64,000 nt of DNA from NCBI GenBank assembly GCA_024734495.1, contig JALMQS010000089.1:6894420-6958419 (forward strand), written 5' to 3'. The notes below the pieces were generated by a model. The model saw nothing but the letters and a program-made list of their open reading frames with translations, ran no database searches and was not told the origin of the DNA. Position 1 is the first letter of the stretch. Each line of letters starts with the position of its first letter. Below are positions 1-10,645 of the stretch, piece by piece. This DNA comes from Forficula auricularia (Eukaryota; Arthropoda; Insecta; Dermaptera; Forficulidae). Made by a program: the position numbers and the translations under genes.

Positions 1-608
1 TAAGATAATATTTTTCATTCATCTCTTAAGAGAAATGAATCAGAAAATTGTAATAAAATTCAATTCATAAATAGTGACATTCAATAGAGACGTTGGCGGG
101 TATTAAATGAATCTTTAAAGATTTTTTTTTTTTTTATATATAAAAATTTTATTTATTATAATTTCGATTATTTGCTTATAAGAATTGGATATTTCCGTTA
201 TTTTGTCATCGACCAAATTAATATGGGACCACCCCTAAGTTACCCCTTCCCAATAAAAAAATAATCATCGAAATCGGTCCACGTGGCAAAAAGCTCTCGC
301 TGAACATACATAAAAATGAACAAATAAATAAATAGTTAGGTATCTTGACTACCTTGGAGCTATACTGATCCAAACGCAGAAAGAATAATTAAAATCGGTA
401 CATAAACAAAGTAGTTATGCGTGAACATACATAACAAAAAAGGTCCACTACCAATGAAATTTATATGGTACCAATCGGAAACTATACTGAACTCAATGCA
501 AGAAAAATCATCAAAATCGGTTCACAATTGGCGAAGAAATCAGGTAACATAGATACAAAAAAATTCAGTCAAATTGATAACCTCCTCCTTTTTTGAAGTC
601 GGCTAAAA
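1..608 (+). repeat. Dispersed GAAGTCGGTT repeat, copy 1 (cut by window edge)
   Basis: Non-coding dispersed repeat ending in TTTTTTGAAGTCGGCTAAAA near 587-608. It is colinear from base 1 with the body of the copy at 55286-55972 (same order of blocks: AATGAATCAGAAAA, ATTTCGATTATTTGC, CATCGAAATCGGTCCACG, AATCGGTTCACAATTG). Other copies lie at 11700-11943, 52315-52668 and 60171-60531. Three of the other copies are joined to a palindromic foldback; here the left side is outside the window. No open frame is conserved. Similar CGACTTC-terminated repeats are, from memory, common in insect genomes; the family name is not known to me. Confidence 0.75.
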
Positions 609-1435
609 AGAGAAAAGAATGGTAATTTCTAATTCTCCTAGCACGGAAACTAATAAGGATGTTATTTTTGACTTGTTAAGAGTAATTAAAAGTAAAAAAT
701 TTTATTCGTCTAATCTATGTATTGTATAGAGAAAATTATTAAATTTTCTCAATAATGTCTAATGGCCTTATTATTAGTGCGTGCCCAGGATTTCACCTAG
801 GGGGGGGGGAAACAAGTGTATTAAATTCTGGTGAGGATGAAATACTGTATAATATTGTTAATACCACTGAGAGAGGAGACATAGGGGATGTCACATTGTA
901 TTTCCTTCACTGAACTTTCAAAACCATGAAGAAGGAGGGAATAACCTCCGAAAAGTCGGCTTTGAATAAAAAAAGATAGATCGCTCAAAAACTAGTGTGA
1001 ATATAAAACGAAATGTCAAATGTAGTTTAGGTGCATTGAGATTAAGAGCTGAGTAGATTTTGGTTAAAATCGAACCCAAAATTAGGGGGGGGGGGGGGGG
1101 GTAAAATTAAAATTATAAGATTTTCAAACTAGAAAAAACAAGAAAAATGAAATATACTATAAAATGAACCTATAATAAAAAAAAAGAGTTAATAGTTTCT
1201 TCGGGGGCCGAGATTGGGAGGATTCAAAAAAATAAAACTATCAACACAAGTTGTAGACCCTTTAATCGATTTGTATGAAATTTCGCATATGCACCCTATA
1301 TAACTTTATGATAATGACTCACTATGTGATATTGATAGTGACCGAAAAAAAGGGGGTGGGGATTAAAAATATTTTCAAACAAAAATGGAAGAAAGCTGAT
1401 TTTCTATTAAAATATTCTCAAAATTAAAAGGAGAT
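609..1435. other. AT-rich intergenic stretch, no gene seen
   Basis: No supported coding region. It holds a G homopolymer of about 18 at 1084-1101, a shorter one near 810 and a Penelope-tail-like hairpin (listed separately at 922-962). Base composition is otherwise strongly AT. Confidence 0.6.
922..962 (+). ncRNA. Degenerate hammerhead-like / Penelope-tail motif
   Basis: ATGAAGA, then a GGAGG/CCTCC hairpin, then GAAAAGTC. The layout copies the CUGANGA-stem II-GAAA core of hammerhead ribozymes found in Penelope-like elements, but the first core base is A instead of C, so it is probably dead. A still more degraded relative lies at 31068-31105. Confidence 0.3.
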
Positions 1436-3858
1436 ATTATTAATTACCGAATATTTATTTAATAATATATTATTCTTTTAACCCCTATAGAAATAGCAGG
1501 TTAAAAAATTTGATTCGTCTAATCTATCTATTGTATAGAGAAATTTATTAAATTTTCTCAAAAATGTGTAATGGAGAATCATTATCGAATCTATATTTAA
1601 TAATATCTTATTCTTTTGACCCCGATAGAAATGGATGGTTAAAATTTTTTATCCGTCTAATCCAGGAGTCGGCAAACAGCGGCTCGCGAGCCACATATTG
1701 GTAATTCGATGTGAAGATGCAGCTTTATTTTAAATCAAAAAAAAGTTTTCTCAATAATGTGTAATGGACAATCATTACCGAATCTTTATTTAATAATATC
1801 TTATTCTTTTGACCCCTATAGAAATAGCAGGTTAAAAAATTTGATTCGTCTAATCTATCTATTGTATATAGAAAATTATTAAATTTTCTCTATAATTCTT
1901 AATAGACAATCTTACCGAATCTTTATTTATTAATATCTTATTCTTTTGACCCCGATAGAAATAGCTGGTTAAAAATTTGATTCTTCAAATCTATCTATTG
2001 TATAGAGAAAATTATTAAATTTTCTTAATAATGTCTAATGGACAATCATTACCGAATCTTTATTTAATAATATCTTTATTCTTTTGACCCCTATAGAAAT
2101 AGCTGGTTAAAAAATTTGATTCTTCAAATCTATCTATTGTATAAAGAAAATTATTAAATTTTCTTAATAATGTCTAATGGACAATCATTACCGAATCTTT
2201 ATTTAATAATATCTTTATTCTTTTGACCCCGATAGAAATAGCTGGTTAAAAAATTTGATTCGTCTAATCTTTCTATTGTATAGTGAAAATTATTAAATTT
2301 TCTCTATAATTCTTAATAGACAATCTTACCGAAACTTTATTTATTAATATCTTATTCTTTTGACCCCTATAGAAATAGCTGGTTAAAAAATTTGATTCTT
2401 CAAATCTTTCTATTGTATAGAGAAAATTATTAAATTTTCTTAATAATGTCTAATGGACAATCATTACCGAATCTTTATTTAATAATATCTTTATTTTTTT
2501 GACCCCGATAGAAATAGCTGGTTAAAAAATTTGATTCGTCTAATCTTTCTATTGTATAGTGAAAATTATTAAATTTTCTCAATAATGTGTAATGGACAAT
2601 CTTACCGAATCTTTATTTAATATATCTTATTCTTTTGACCCCTATAGAAATAGCTGGTTAAAAAATTTGATTCTTCAAATCTTTCTATTGTATAGAGAAA
2701 ATTATTAAATTTTCTTAATAATGTCTAATGGACAATCATTACCGAATCTTTATTTAATAATATCTTTATTCTTTTGACCCCGATAGAAATAGCTGGTTAA
2801 AAAATTTGATTCGTCTAATCTTTCTATTGTATAGTGAAAATTATTAAATTTTCCCAATAATGTGTAATGGACAATCATTACCGAATCTTTGTTTAATAAT
2901 ATCTTTATTCTATTGATCCCGATAGAAATAGCTTGTTAAAAAATTTGATTTATCTAATCTTTCTATTGTATAGTGAAAATTATTGAATTTTCTCAATAAA
3001 GTGTAATGGACAATCTTACCGAATCTTTATTTAATAATATCTCATTCTTTTGACCCCGATAGAAATAGGTGGTTAAAAAATTTGATTCGTCTAATCTTTC
3101 TATTATTGTATAGTGAAAATTATTAAATTTTCCCAATAATGTGTAATGGACAATCATTACCGAATCTTTATTTAATAATATCTTTATTCTATTGATCCCG
3201 ATAGAAATAGCTTGTTAAAAAATTTGATTTGTCTAATCTTTCTATTGTATAGTGAAAATTATTAAATTTTCTCAATAAAGTGTAATGGACAATCTTACCG
3301 AATCTTTATTTAATAATATCTCATTCTTTTGACCCCGATAGAAATAGGTGGTTAAAAAATTTGATTCGTCTAATCTATCTATTGTATAGAGATATTATTT
3401 AATTTTCTCACTAATGTGTAATGGACAATCTTAACAAATCTTTATTTAATAATATCTTATTCTTTTGACCCCTATAGAAATAGCTGGTTAAAAAATTTGA
3501 TTCTTCAAATCTATCTATTGTATAGAGAAAATTATTAAATTTTCTTAATAATGTCTAATGGACAATCATTACCGAATCTTTATTTAATAATATCTTTATT
3601 CTTTTCGCCCCGATTGAAATAGCTGCTTAAAAAATTTGATTTGTCTAATCTTTCTATTGTATAGTGAAAATTATTAAATTTTTTCAATAATGTCTAATGG
3701 ACAATCTTACTGGATCTTTATTTAATAATATCTAATTCTTTTGACCCCGATAGAAATAGGTGGTTAAAAAATTTGATTCGTCTAATCTATTTATTGTATA
3801 GAGATATTATTTAATTTTCTCACTAATGTGTAATCGACAATCATTACAGGATCTTTAT
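1436..3858 (+). repeat. Tandem array, about 139-bp unit, left arm of inverted pair
   Basis: About 17 head-to-tail units, each containing TTGACCCC(T/G)ATAGAAAT, GGTTAAAAAATTTGATTC, an inner palindrome GAGAAAATT...AATTTTCTC and TACCGAATCTTTATTTAATA. Two unit types alternate from about 2050 to 2900 (CCTATAG with GATTCTTCAAATC; CCGATAG with GATTCGTCTAATC), making a higher-order repeat of about 278 bp. An hAT-like end fragment interrupts the array at 1663-1747. The array resumes at 7257-7445 and 8853-8875. The same unit occurs in opposite orientation at 13797-16411; about 1500-1830 is a near-perfect inverted copy of about 15265-15590. No coding potential. Confidence 0.9.
1663..1747 (+). mobile_element. 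hAT-like element end fragment inside the array
   Basis: Starts CAGGAGTCGGCAAACAGC, followed by GGCTCGCGAGCCACATATTG, and stops in an A-rich tract with no second terminus. It is the same terminal sequence as the complete hAT-like element at 14087-14525 (CAGGGGTCGG...) and is identical, in reverse complement, to 15352-15435, which shows it was duplicated together with the array. Confidence 0.75.
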
Positions 3859-4028
3859 TTTTTTTTTTTTTATTAGACTCTATAGTATACATCGGCAATC
3901 TGCCCTTGCGCTCAATAAGCTTATTTACAGATAATAAATGAAAAAATGACATGTTAGTATTAACAATATTGAGGTAGAATAATGAGAACCCCATTGAGCT
4001 TTACATTAAGGTGTGAATTTTGTATTTA
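3859..4028. other. Short unique stretch between array and Jockey tail
   Basis: Begins with a T tract and has no similarity I recognise elsewhere in the window. A 67-codon minus-strand frame here is mostly low-complexity and is not supported as a gene. Confidence 0.4.
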
Positions 4029-4062
4029 AACTATTTATTTATTTATTTATTTATTTATTTAG
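4029..4062 (-). repeat. (TTTA)n microsatellite tail of the Jockey-type LINE
   Basis: TTTA repeats directly abut the LINE 3' UTR. On the coding strand this is an AAAT-type tail, as left by target-primed reverse transcription. The copy at 59311-59375 has the same tail. Confidence 0.75.
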
Positions 4063-4169
4063 ATAATTTTACGGACTAGTAGTCCACTTACAAAAATATG
4101 ATTAAAAATAAATTAAAAGTCAACTAAAAATATAAAAAGAAAGAAAAGGTTTGGCGTGATCACGTGAAG

Positions 4170-5513
4170 CGCTGTTGTAGGTCGATTGGTCAGTGTTTTT
4201 TTAATCTTGTTGGCGGTAATGTTGATATTATGTCTTGAGCATACTCATTGGGGTGGTGAGTCAGTTTGTTTAGGTACGCGTGGCTGTGATGTCTTATTTC
4301 GTCTTTGACTGAGGGGATTTTTATGTCTTTTAGTATTGTGCTGTTTGGTACCTAGCTCGGGGCATCAGCGATTGCTCTCAGCACTTTGTTTTGAAATATT
4401 TGAATAATTTCTATTTTGGATTCGGCTGCTGACCCCCTGAATTGTATACCATATGTCCATATTGGTTTTAGTATTGTTTTGTAGATAACTATTTTGTTGC
4501 TTTTAGCCATTTGTGAGCGTCTTCCAATCAGCCAGTATGATTTTTGGATTTTAAGTCTCAGTTGTTTACGTTTTGTCTTGATGTGCTTTTGCCAGGTTAG
4601 TCTTCTGTCCATATGCATTCCTAGGTACTTTGCATCGCTAGCCTGGGGGATAGGTTTATTGAAGATTTTGATTATGGTGCAAGAGCCTTTTTTTAGGGTG
4701 AAAGTTACATGAACTGATTTAGTCTCATTGACATTGATTCTCCAAGTGTTGAGCCACTTTTCGATATCATTGAGGGTAATTTGTAGTTTACGAGAGGCTA
4801 GTTCGAGGTCGTTGTGGGTTGAGAGGATAGCAGTGTCGTCAGCGAAAGTTGCAATGGTGGTCAAATTTCTAGTGGGTAAGTCAGCTATGTATAAGAGATA
4901 TAGAAGCGGGCCAACCGCGCTACCCTGGGGCACACCTGACTGAATTGGATATAGTTTGGAGTAGTCAGTTCCATATTTGACGTAGAAGTGTCTGTCTTTC
5001 AAGTACGATTTTATGATTTGGTAGTAATGGTATGGTAAGTCTCTTTTTAGTTTGTATAGTAGACCGTCGTGCCAAACCTTGTCGAAGGCCTGAGTCACGT
5101 CCAGAAATACTGCGGAGTAGTATTTCCTCGACTCCATGGGCATTTGGATTTCGTTGACTACGCGGTGGACTTGTTCTATGGTTCCATGATTTCTTCTGAA
5201 GCCAAACTGATGATTTGGGAGTAGTCTTCTTTCTTGAATTATTGGATGTAGTCTCTTCATGAGTAGTTTTTCGAAGATTTTTGAGATTGGGAGGAGGCTG
5301 ATCGGTCTGTATGACTTTACTTCGTCCGGCTTTTTCCCTGTTTTTAGTATCATAATTATTTCGGCCAACTTCCATAAGCTGGGGAAATACGTAGTTGATG
5401 CGAATTATGGCGTTGAATATTTGAGTAATGGCTTTGTAGCAAGTTTGGGTGGCTGCTTGAAAGTATCGCTCCTTTTTGTTATGAGGTTTGTAAGACCCCA
5501 AGGAAGCTGTTAG
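4170..5513 (-). pseudogene. Jockey-type reverse transcriptase domain, frameshifted
   Basis: The reverse transcriptase copies element RNA at the nicked target. The main frame (4352-5368) has the fingers motif YRPISLL at residues 20-26, motif A FLDVTQAFD with catalytic D90, SGVPQGS at 144-150, the catalytic FADD at 175-178 and the thumb motif KYLG. Upstream, homology to the segment before the fingers continues in another frame (within 4965-5501), with a frameshift near 5390. Downstream, after a stop at about 4352, recognisable C-terminal coding resumes in another frame to about 4170. At least two indels therefore make it non-functional. Motif A, SGVPQGS and FADD are intact, so decay looks recent. 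Clade assignment rests on motif resemblance and the tail; a related LINE clade is possible. Confidence 0.85.
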
Positions 5514-6289
5514 TTACTTTATAAAAAAAATAGAATGTTTCGATAGGGGCTGCCGGTTCGATTATCTACTTAATTAATATTATACATATATGATCTCCTG
5601 TAAAAGAGCAAATGGAGGGGAGACAAGGTAATTCTCTGCAAAAGCGTATGAAATAAAAGATAAAACAATTTAACGTTGATATAAAATTTATTCAGTAATT
5701 AATAAAGGGAAGGTTATGATAGAAGAGGAGTTAGGTGGATTGATTATGAGTGTTTGAGGAAGGTACAGGCCATTTCCCGTTCCGCGTTCCTTGCTTAAAA
5801 TTGAATACGCCGTGTGTGGGCTGGGCGCGCTGCGCAAGATGGAGAGCAAAAATGTCCCTTTTCTGAAGTTGTTCAGAAAGAAAAAGGGTGTTTCTTGCCG
5901 CCTGGTTGGTCAAGGTAATATATATGTTGTTGTTTGCCAAGCGAATCGGGCAAACAAACATACATTTGGCTAAGCGTTGCTTAGCGCTTATTAAAGAAAA
6001 CCTTGAGTGGTTTCTGGGCATGAGTTTGTATATGTTCTGTTGGTCAATCGAGAGGACCGCAAAACATATACAATGAGGTAACCTTCAGACTCGTACAAGC
6101 CTAGCGAATAGCACACATAGAGTAATTCTAATATATGTTTCCCCTTTGGTGGTGGATAGTATAAGAATGATTGAGCGCGTTAACCAGTGCTTCGAGAGCA
6201 AAAAGGTTGGTGGGGAGGGTAGTTGCCGATGCCGACTATAGGGGTCTGAGTGCTTTAATATAGGGACTGCTTTGACCATGTGAAAAATT
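5514..6289. other. Block separating the two Jockey segments
   Basis: Moderately GC-rich relative to its surroundings, with no recognised protein. It contains an inverted repeat at about 6027-6074 (TGTATATGTT...AACATATACA) and on the minus strand resembles untranslated or LTR-like DNA. The LINE protein segments on either side overlap slightly (both carry a form of the DLI-K motif before the fingers), so this may be the junction of two partial copies instead of a simple insertion. The 96-codon minus frame at 5731-6021 has no recognisable domain. Confidence 0.4.
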
Positions 6290-7256
6290 GTGGCAATTTT
6301 GAACAGTGGCTTCTTTTAGTATTTTTCCGGAGATAAGGTCATGTCCTGGTGATTTTTTAGGGCTTATTTCTTTTATTAATTCGATTAGCTCAGAGTTAGT
6401 AAATTTTTAATGAGGTGGTCCATTTGTTGAGGGGAGTCCATATATTTACTTATTTCATTATCCATGTGCTTGTCATTTGAGGGGAAGGGCTGGAAGGTTG
6501 ATGAGAGATGTGTGGCAAATGTCTGGGATTTCTCTTCATTAGATCGGGCCCAATCATTTGCTTGTCTTCTGATTGGTGAGTTAAATTCTTTTCCTCTTTT
6601 TAATCTTCTTGTGGCTTTCCATAGTGAGTAGTATGTTTTTTCATTTGCAGTGAGGTTTTCTAGGTACTCTTGGATTTTTGAGTTTTTCTCGTAGTCTAGT
6701 ATGTCTTCTAGTTCTTTGGTGGCTCTATTTAATAGGTTTTTATTTATTGTTGTCCGTTCGCGTTGCCATGTTTTCCTCAGTCTTCTCTTCTCAGAAATTT
6801 TATTTACTATGTGTGCGGGTAGTTTGTCTTTGGGTTTTGTATTGAATATCCCTGGGGTGCCGTTCCATGCTGCTTTTTGTATACTAGTTTGAAGGGAGTC
6901 GACGGCAGTATCTATGTCTTGTTCTGTTTTGAGTTTAATTTTTAGTGAAATGAGTTTGTCTAGTTCTTGTCTGAATTTATTCCAATCGGTTTTGCTTGTG
7001 TGTAGGGTTGGCTTTTTTTTCATTTATCAGTATTTTGTTATGTAATTCTAGAAAGATGGGGGAGTGATCTGAAGAAAGGTCTTAGCACGAGTTTATGTTG
7101 ATTTTTTTTGTGTCGATGCCTTTTGTTACACAAAAGTCTAGCAGGTCGGGTGTTTTGTTTTTGTCTGATGGCCAGTATGTGGGTTCCCCTGTACTTATAC
7201 ATCTCATATTGTTGGATTTGAGTCTTTTGGCTAGCTCTCTGCCTTTTGCGGTCGTG
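6290..7256 (-). pseudogene. Jockey-type endonuclease C-terminus and EN-RT linker
   Basis: Minus-strand remnant of the ORF2 region upstream of the RT. At about 7060-7080 it encodes the SSDHSP motif typical of the end of an APE-type endonuclease, preceded by a DLLDFC-like stretch; an in-frame stop lies at about 7082-7087. The open frame 6385-7023 covers the lysine-rich linker, and at about 6345-6365 the typical SPGHDLISG motif precedes the RT fingers. It then loses similarity near 6290. The 5' end is cut at 7256, where the sequence switches to the 139-bp array, so the catalytic N-terminal half of the endonuclease is absent. Confidence 0.75.
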
Positions 7257-7445
7257 TGATCTTTATTTAATAATATCTTATTCTTTTGACCCCTATAGAA
7301 ATAGCAGGTTAAAAAATTTGATTCGTCTAATCTATCTATTCTATATAGAAAATTATTAAATTTTCTCTATAATTCGTAATAGACAATCTTACCGAATCTT
7401 TATTTATTATTAATATCTTATTCTTTTGATACCGATAGAAATAGC
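7257..7445 (+). repeat. Continuation of the left 139-bp array
   Basis: Resumes with CTTTATTTAATAATATCTTA and TTGACCCCTATAGAAATAGC in the same orientation as 1436-3858, ending at ATAGAAATAGC. Its return on the far side of the LINE supports insertion of the LINE into the array. Confidence 0.85.
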
Positions 7446-7499
7446 GGAGAAGGCGGCTTGTCAGAAATTCCTATCTTCTTGACACGCAACCGAATTGTA

Positions 7500-8800
7500 A
7501 AGGGTCTTTCAACAAGGACGGGTCGATGTTGAAATTAAATAAAACAAGCTGTATGTGAGATATTAAAGAAATTTTTTTTTATTTGAAAGGCTCATTTATG
7601 CCATTATTTACGAAATATGACATCGTTTAAATGTCCACCGCGCCTTCGAACGGTGGCACGGATCCGACAGGTCCAATTTTCAATCACTCTACTGCATAGA
7701 TCCGGCTGAATCTGAGCGATGGGCTGCATTATGTTGACTTTCAGGGCATCGGTTGTTTGCGGATTATTGGCATAGACCTGCGACTTGAGAAACCCCACAA
7801 GAAAAAGTCTAGCGGGGTCAAATCGCACGATCTTGGTGGCCAATTCACGTCACCTCTGCGAGAGATGACCCTACCCTCGAACCGTTCATGCAGAATGTCC
7901 ATTGTGTCGCTCGCTGTGTGGCACGTAGCGCCATCTTGTTGGAACCACATGTTCTCCACGTCCATATCATTCAATTCAGGCCAAAAGAAATTGTTAATCA
8001 TTGATCTGTAGCGCTCGCCGTTGACAGTAATGGCCTCGCCATCATCGTTTTCAAAAAAGTACGGACCAATGACGCCGCCGGACCAAAATCCGCACCAAAC
8101 AGTAACTTTTTGTGGATGCATTACCACCTGGTGAACCTCATGTGGGTTGTGGTCGTCCCATATACGGCAATTTTGCTTATTAACAAAACCATTCATCCAA
8201 AAATGCGCCTCGTCGCTAAAGATGATTTTTCGGCCAAAATCGGGGTCCTCTTCCAAACGTTCTGTAGCCCAGTCAGCGAACAAACGGCGATGTCTATGGT
8301 CATTCACTTTGAGCTCCTGGGTCAGTTGGATCTTGTACGGGTGTAGGCCCAAGTCCCGACGCAAAATTCGCCAAGTTGAAGTCTGCGAAAGGCCGAGTTC
8401 TTGTGCACGGCGAGAAATCGACTGCCTCGGTGTCTCCTGCACACTCTCACGGACAGCAGCGATGTTCTCGGCCGATCTGGCGTTCCTTTGACGTAAGGGT
8501 GTTGGTTGGTTGTTTACCGAACCAGTCGTCTCGAATTTGGTCACCAAACGTTGAAGAGTCGACTTTGAAGGGCCACCGCGTCTGCCGTAAAATGGACGTA
8601 ACGCGCGCAACGTTTGCACTAACGAACACTCATTTTGATAGTAAAGTTTTATCATTTGGACGTGCTGCTCAATCGTGTAACTTGCCATGGTGATTTGGCA
8701 TCAGTAACTGAAGAAATAACAATGCATTTGACAGATGCCGTCAAAACAACATGGCCGTCACAAACTGTCAACATCGACCCGCCCTATTTGAAAGACCCTT
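7500..8800 (-). mobile_element. Mariner-family element (DD41D), nearly complete
   Basis: 1,301-bp Tc1/mariner element with terminal inverted repeats of about 32 bp: left AAGGGTCTTTCAACAAGG, and the reverse complement of the right end AAGGGTCTTTCAAATAGG, each continuing to GGGTCGATGTTG. It is flanked by the TA target duplication (7498-7499 and 8801-8802). One transposase frame fills it on the minus strand. Size, TIRs and TA duplication are as expected for mariner. It sits inside fragment X within the left array, so it is younger than both. Confidence 0.95.
7604..8688 (-). pseudogene. Mariner transposase, DD41D, single frameshift
   Basis: The transposase cuts and joins element ends by a DDE/D mechanism. 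The start at 8688 is the first ATG inside the right TIR. The N-terminal third (residues 1-115) holds two helix-turn-helix DNA-binding regions. Catalytic residues are visible: D159 in SDEAHF, D252 in QQDGATCH and D294 in CDLTPLDFFLWG, 41 residues after the second, hence DD41D. Just after WGF, near 7795, the frame shifts and the last 55-60 residues continue in another frame to a stop at 7604. Total length would be about 360 residues, normal for the family. The single indel may be a true lesion or a sequence error; no other damage is visible. The DD41D spacing resembles the group called rosa, from memory. Confidence 0.93.
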
Positions 8801-8852
8801 TATTTAGTTTTTAATTAAATTCTTTGAATTACTACTTCTTAATAAATAATTC

Positions 8853-8875
8853 TCTCTTCAAATCTATCTATTGTA
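8853..8875 (+). repeat. Array stub at the assembly gap
   Basis: CTTCAAATCTATCTATTGTA is the standard 139-bp unit sequence and is cut by the N run, so the array continues for an unknown length in the gap. Confidence 0.8.
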
Positions 8876-8975
8876 NNNNNNNNNNNNNNNNNNNNNNNNN
8901 NNNNNNNNNNNNNNNNNNNNNNNNNNNNNNNNNNNNNNNNNNNNNNNNNNNNNNNNNNNNNNNNNNNNNNNNNNN
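8876..8975. other. Assembly gap (100 N)
   Basis: Exactly 100 N, a conventional placeholder for unknown length. The left edge is tandem array; the right edge is not. Confidence 1.
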
Positions 8976-9059
8976 TAGTTTTCATGGAAATTTTAATTTA
9001 ATTTATTAATTTTGCCTAATTTTCTGAAACCATGAATTTTTTTTTAATATACATGAGTG

Positions 9060-9162
9060 TTTTCTGTCAAAATACATCGATGTTTTCAGGTCGATATTAT
9101 CGTCACATCGATGGTTACCGCCGATTTTAACATCGATATTTTAACTATCGATGCTCATCCCT
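9060..9162 (-). mobile_element. Solo end of an hAT-like element with ATCGAT motifs
   Basis: Reverse complement begins TAGGGATGAGCATCGATA and continues with several ATCGAT/CATCGATG repeats. TAGGGATG-type termini are known from hAT elements. No partner terminus is visible; it may lie in the gap upstream. No transposase. Confidence 0.5.
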
Positions 9163-10397
9163 AATGAGTATGATACATTCCTGAACTAGAGAGCCACATT
9201 TTATTTGCACCCTATAATTATATAGCTAAAAAATGTTATTCAATTTGCAGCGAAACAAACAATGTTGATTTCTGTCACAATTAATAATCTAATATAAAAA
9301 TCCGATTAATGTCTTCCGAGAATTGAATTAGTTTCGAAATATAATGGAAATAAAATCACAAAATTTTATCTGGGGGCATGGCAGTGTTCCAGCCAAGTTA
9401 GATTTGAGTGGGCGTGCACTGCCAGACTACCCTTTACATTACAGGAAGCAACTCGAGCCATTTTGACGCTTATGTAACTTCGCACAGGAAACCTGTACAT
9501 GGCTGAAATTTTTTCCACAATACTGGTCCATAATCTTAACTAAATTATAAAATTTCATATTCCTATGCCGAGACAAGAGAATATCCTGCGAGAGGTGCAC
9601 GGCAAATGCTTCGAATCCCTGGCTCGGCAATTGCACGGCAAAGTGTGCTACGATTTTCACCTCGAGACGAATATGATTTACGAGGAGACGAGAACATATT
9701 GAGCAAAAACAAAAAACACCACAACAGGCCTATTAAAGGACATAGCTTTACACCAATTTGCAAACAACTGATGAAAAGGATGCGATTATACGTTGTTTAC
9801 TTTATTAGAACTGATACATATTCACATATTTTACGAGTATAAAAAATTTGCAAGAAACAGGCTGAAATAATCTTTTATCAACCAATAATTGTATCCAACT
9901 CATACAAAATAAAAATAAATCATTCCGCATATGTCCTCATTACCATCGTTCCTACAGAACGCAGGGCTATCCAACAAGCATCTTAGTTTGTCAAAAACGA
10001 AGACCCTGTTTTTTCTTTACTCTTCAAATGATTCATCAAACATTACTTGCGTCTGTATTCATTCCGGTTCATTGCCACAAAAGCTGTCCTTCGACAGATA
10101 TTCACAAATACTTTCATTATTCCATCAGTCCGATTGAAGCAGAGTGAAAAAATGGCGATACTTTTTGCCAATGATATCAACGATACTAAAATTTATATAT
10201 CTCGTTATTTCAATCTCTTTAGATTGTGAAATTCAAATGTAAGTTAAAATTATAATGAGTTTGGACTTAAAGTTGGTATTCTCATTATAATTTAACAAAA
10301 TGTTTCACTATCAACCAACACCGCGTTTCTCCTAAGTTTATTAAATATAAGTTATTTTCCAATATTTACTTTGATTCTTCCATTGTGAATTAGATAT
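9163..10397. other. Intergenic stretch with a GC-richer core
   Basis: AT-rich except about 9360-9780, which is clearly richer in GC and has overlapping short frames on both strands (plus 9606-9842, 78 codons; minus 9439-9660, 73 codons). Neither shows a domain I recognise and their reading-frame order is not conserved, so no gene is called. A perfect hairpin TTAAAATTATAATGAG / CTCATTATAATTTAA lies at about 10246-10297. About 10262-10375 resembles 57306-57405 (shared AAAATGTTTCACTAT and CACCGCGTTTCTC / CACTGCGTTCCC). Confidence 0.4.
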
Positions 10398-10645
10398 CGT
10401 CACCTTAGAGAGTAAACCTGCTAACTCACAACAAGGAAATTTTACAGGAGAGAAAAAAACAAACAAAATTTAATATTGTTGTTATGGAAAAAAATATTTT
10501 TCACATTTTTTTTCTACAACTTACGATCATAATTTTAAATAGCAGTTTTACTTGGAGGATGCTCCATCTCTTTTTCTTTCGAATGGTATTATTATGTCAT
10601 ATATGATAAAAAATGGAGTTAGCAGTTTTACACTCTAAGCCGACG
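10398..10645. mobile_element. MITE with CGTCACCTTAGAG termini, copy 1
   Basis: 248 bp with inverted ends: left CGTCACCTTAGAGAGTAAAC, and the reverse complement of the right end CGTCGGCTTAGAGTGTAAAA. Flanked by ATAT on both sides, a 4-bp duplication. A second copy is at 28210-28463 with its interior in the opposite orientation and flanks of AATT. No coding capacity. The superfamily is not evident from these ends. Confidence 0.8.

Larger units (their letters stand above)
4029..7256 (-). mobile_element. Jockey-type LINE, 5'-truncated and interrupted
   Basis: Minus-strand LINE remnant. From 3' to 5' in window coordinates: a (TTTA)n tail at 4029-4062, a 3' UTR with ACGGACTAGTAGTCCAC at about 4072-4088, the RT domain (about 4170-5513), an unrelated or heavily degraded block (5514-6289), the endonuclease-to-RT region (6290-7256), then an abrupt switch back into the 139-bp array at 7257. 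The same 3' end with a (TTTA)n tail recurs at 59311-59375, which defines the family's terminus. Both flanks are array sequence or short unique DNA, so it probably inserted into the array. ORF1 and most of the endonuclease are missing. Confidence 0.85.
7446..8852 (-). repeat. Inverted copy of fragment X, split by the mariner
   Basis: 7446-7499 plus 8803-8852 together are the reverse complement of about 17663-17764, the 3' part of the X block found twice beside the R1 modules. The signature GGAGAAGGCGGCTTGTCA begins at 7446. Array sequence flanks X on both sides, so X was present in the array before the mariner entered at a TA dinucleotide. Confidence 0.8.

Noticed and set aside
4494..5513. Plus-strand and alternative minus-strand frames over the Jockey RT
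   Set aside because: Shadows of the minus-strand reverse transcriptase, except that part of the frame in 4965-5501 is the frameshifted continuation already described.
7757..8693. Plus-strand frames over the mariner transposase
   Set aside because: Antisense to the transposase; no domain of their own.
8824..9009. Open frame across the N gap
   Set aside because: Open only because N codons are not stops.
9439..9842. Host gene exon in the GC-richer patch
   Set aside because: Overlapping frames on both strands, no recognised domain, no splice-site logic that decides a frame.
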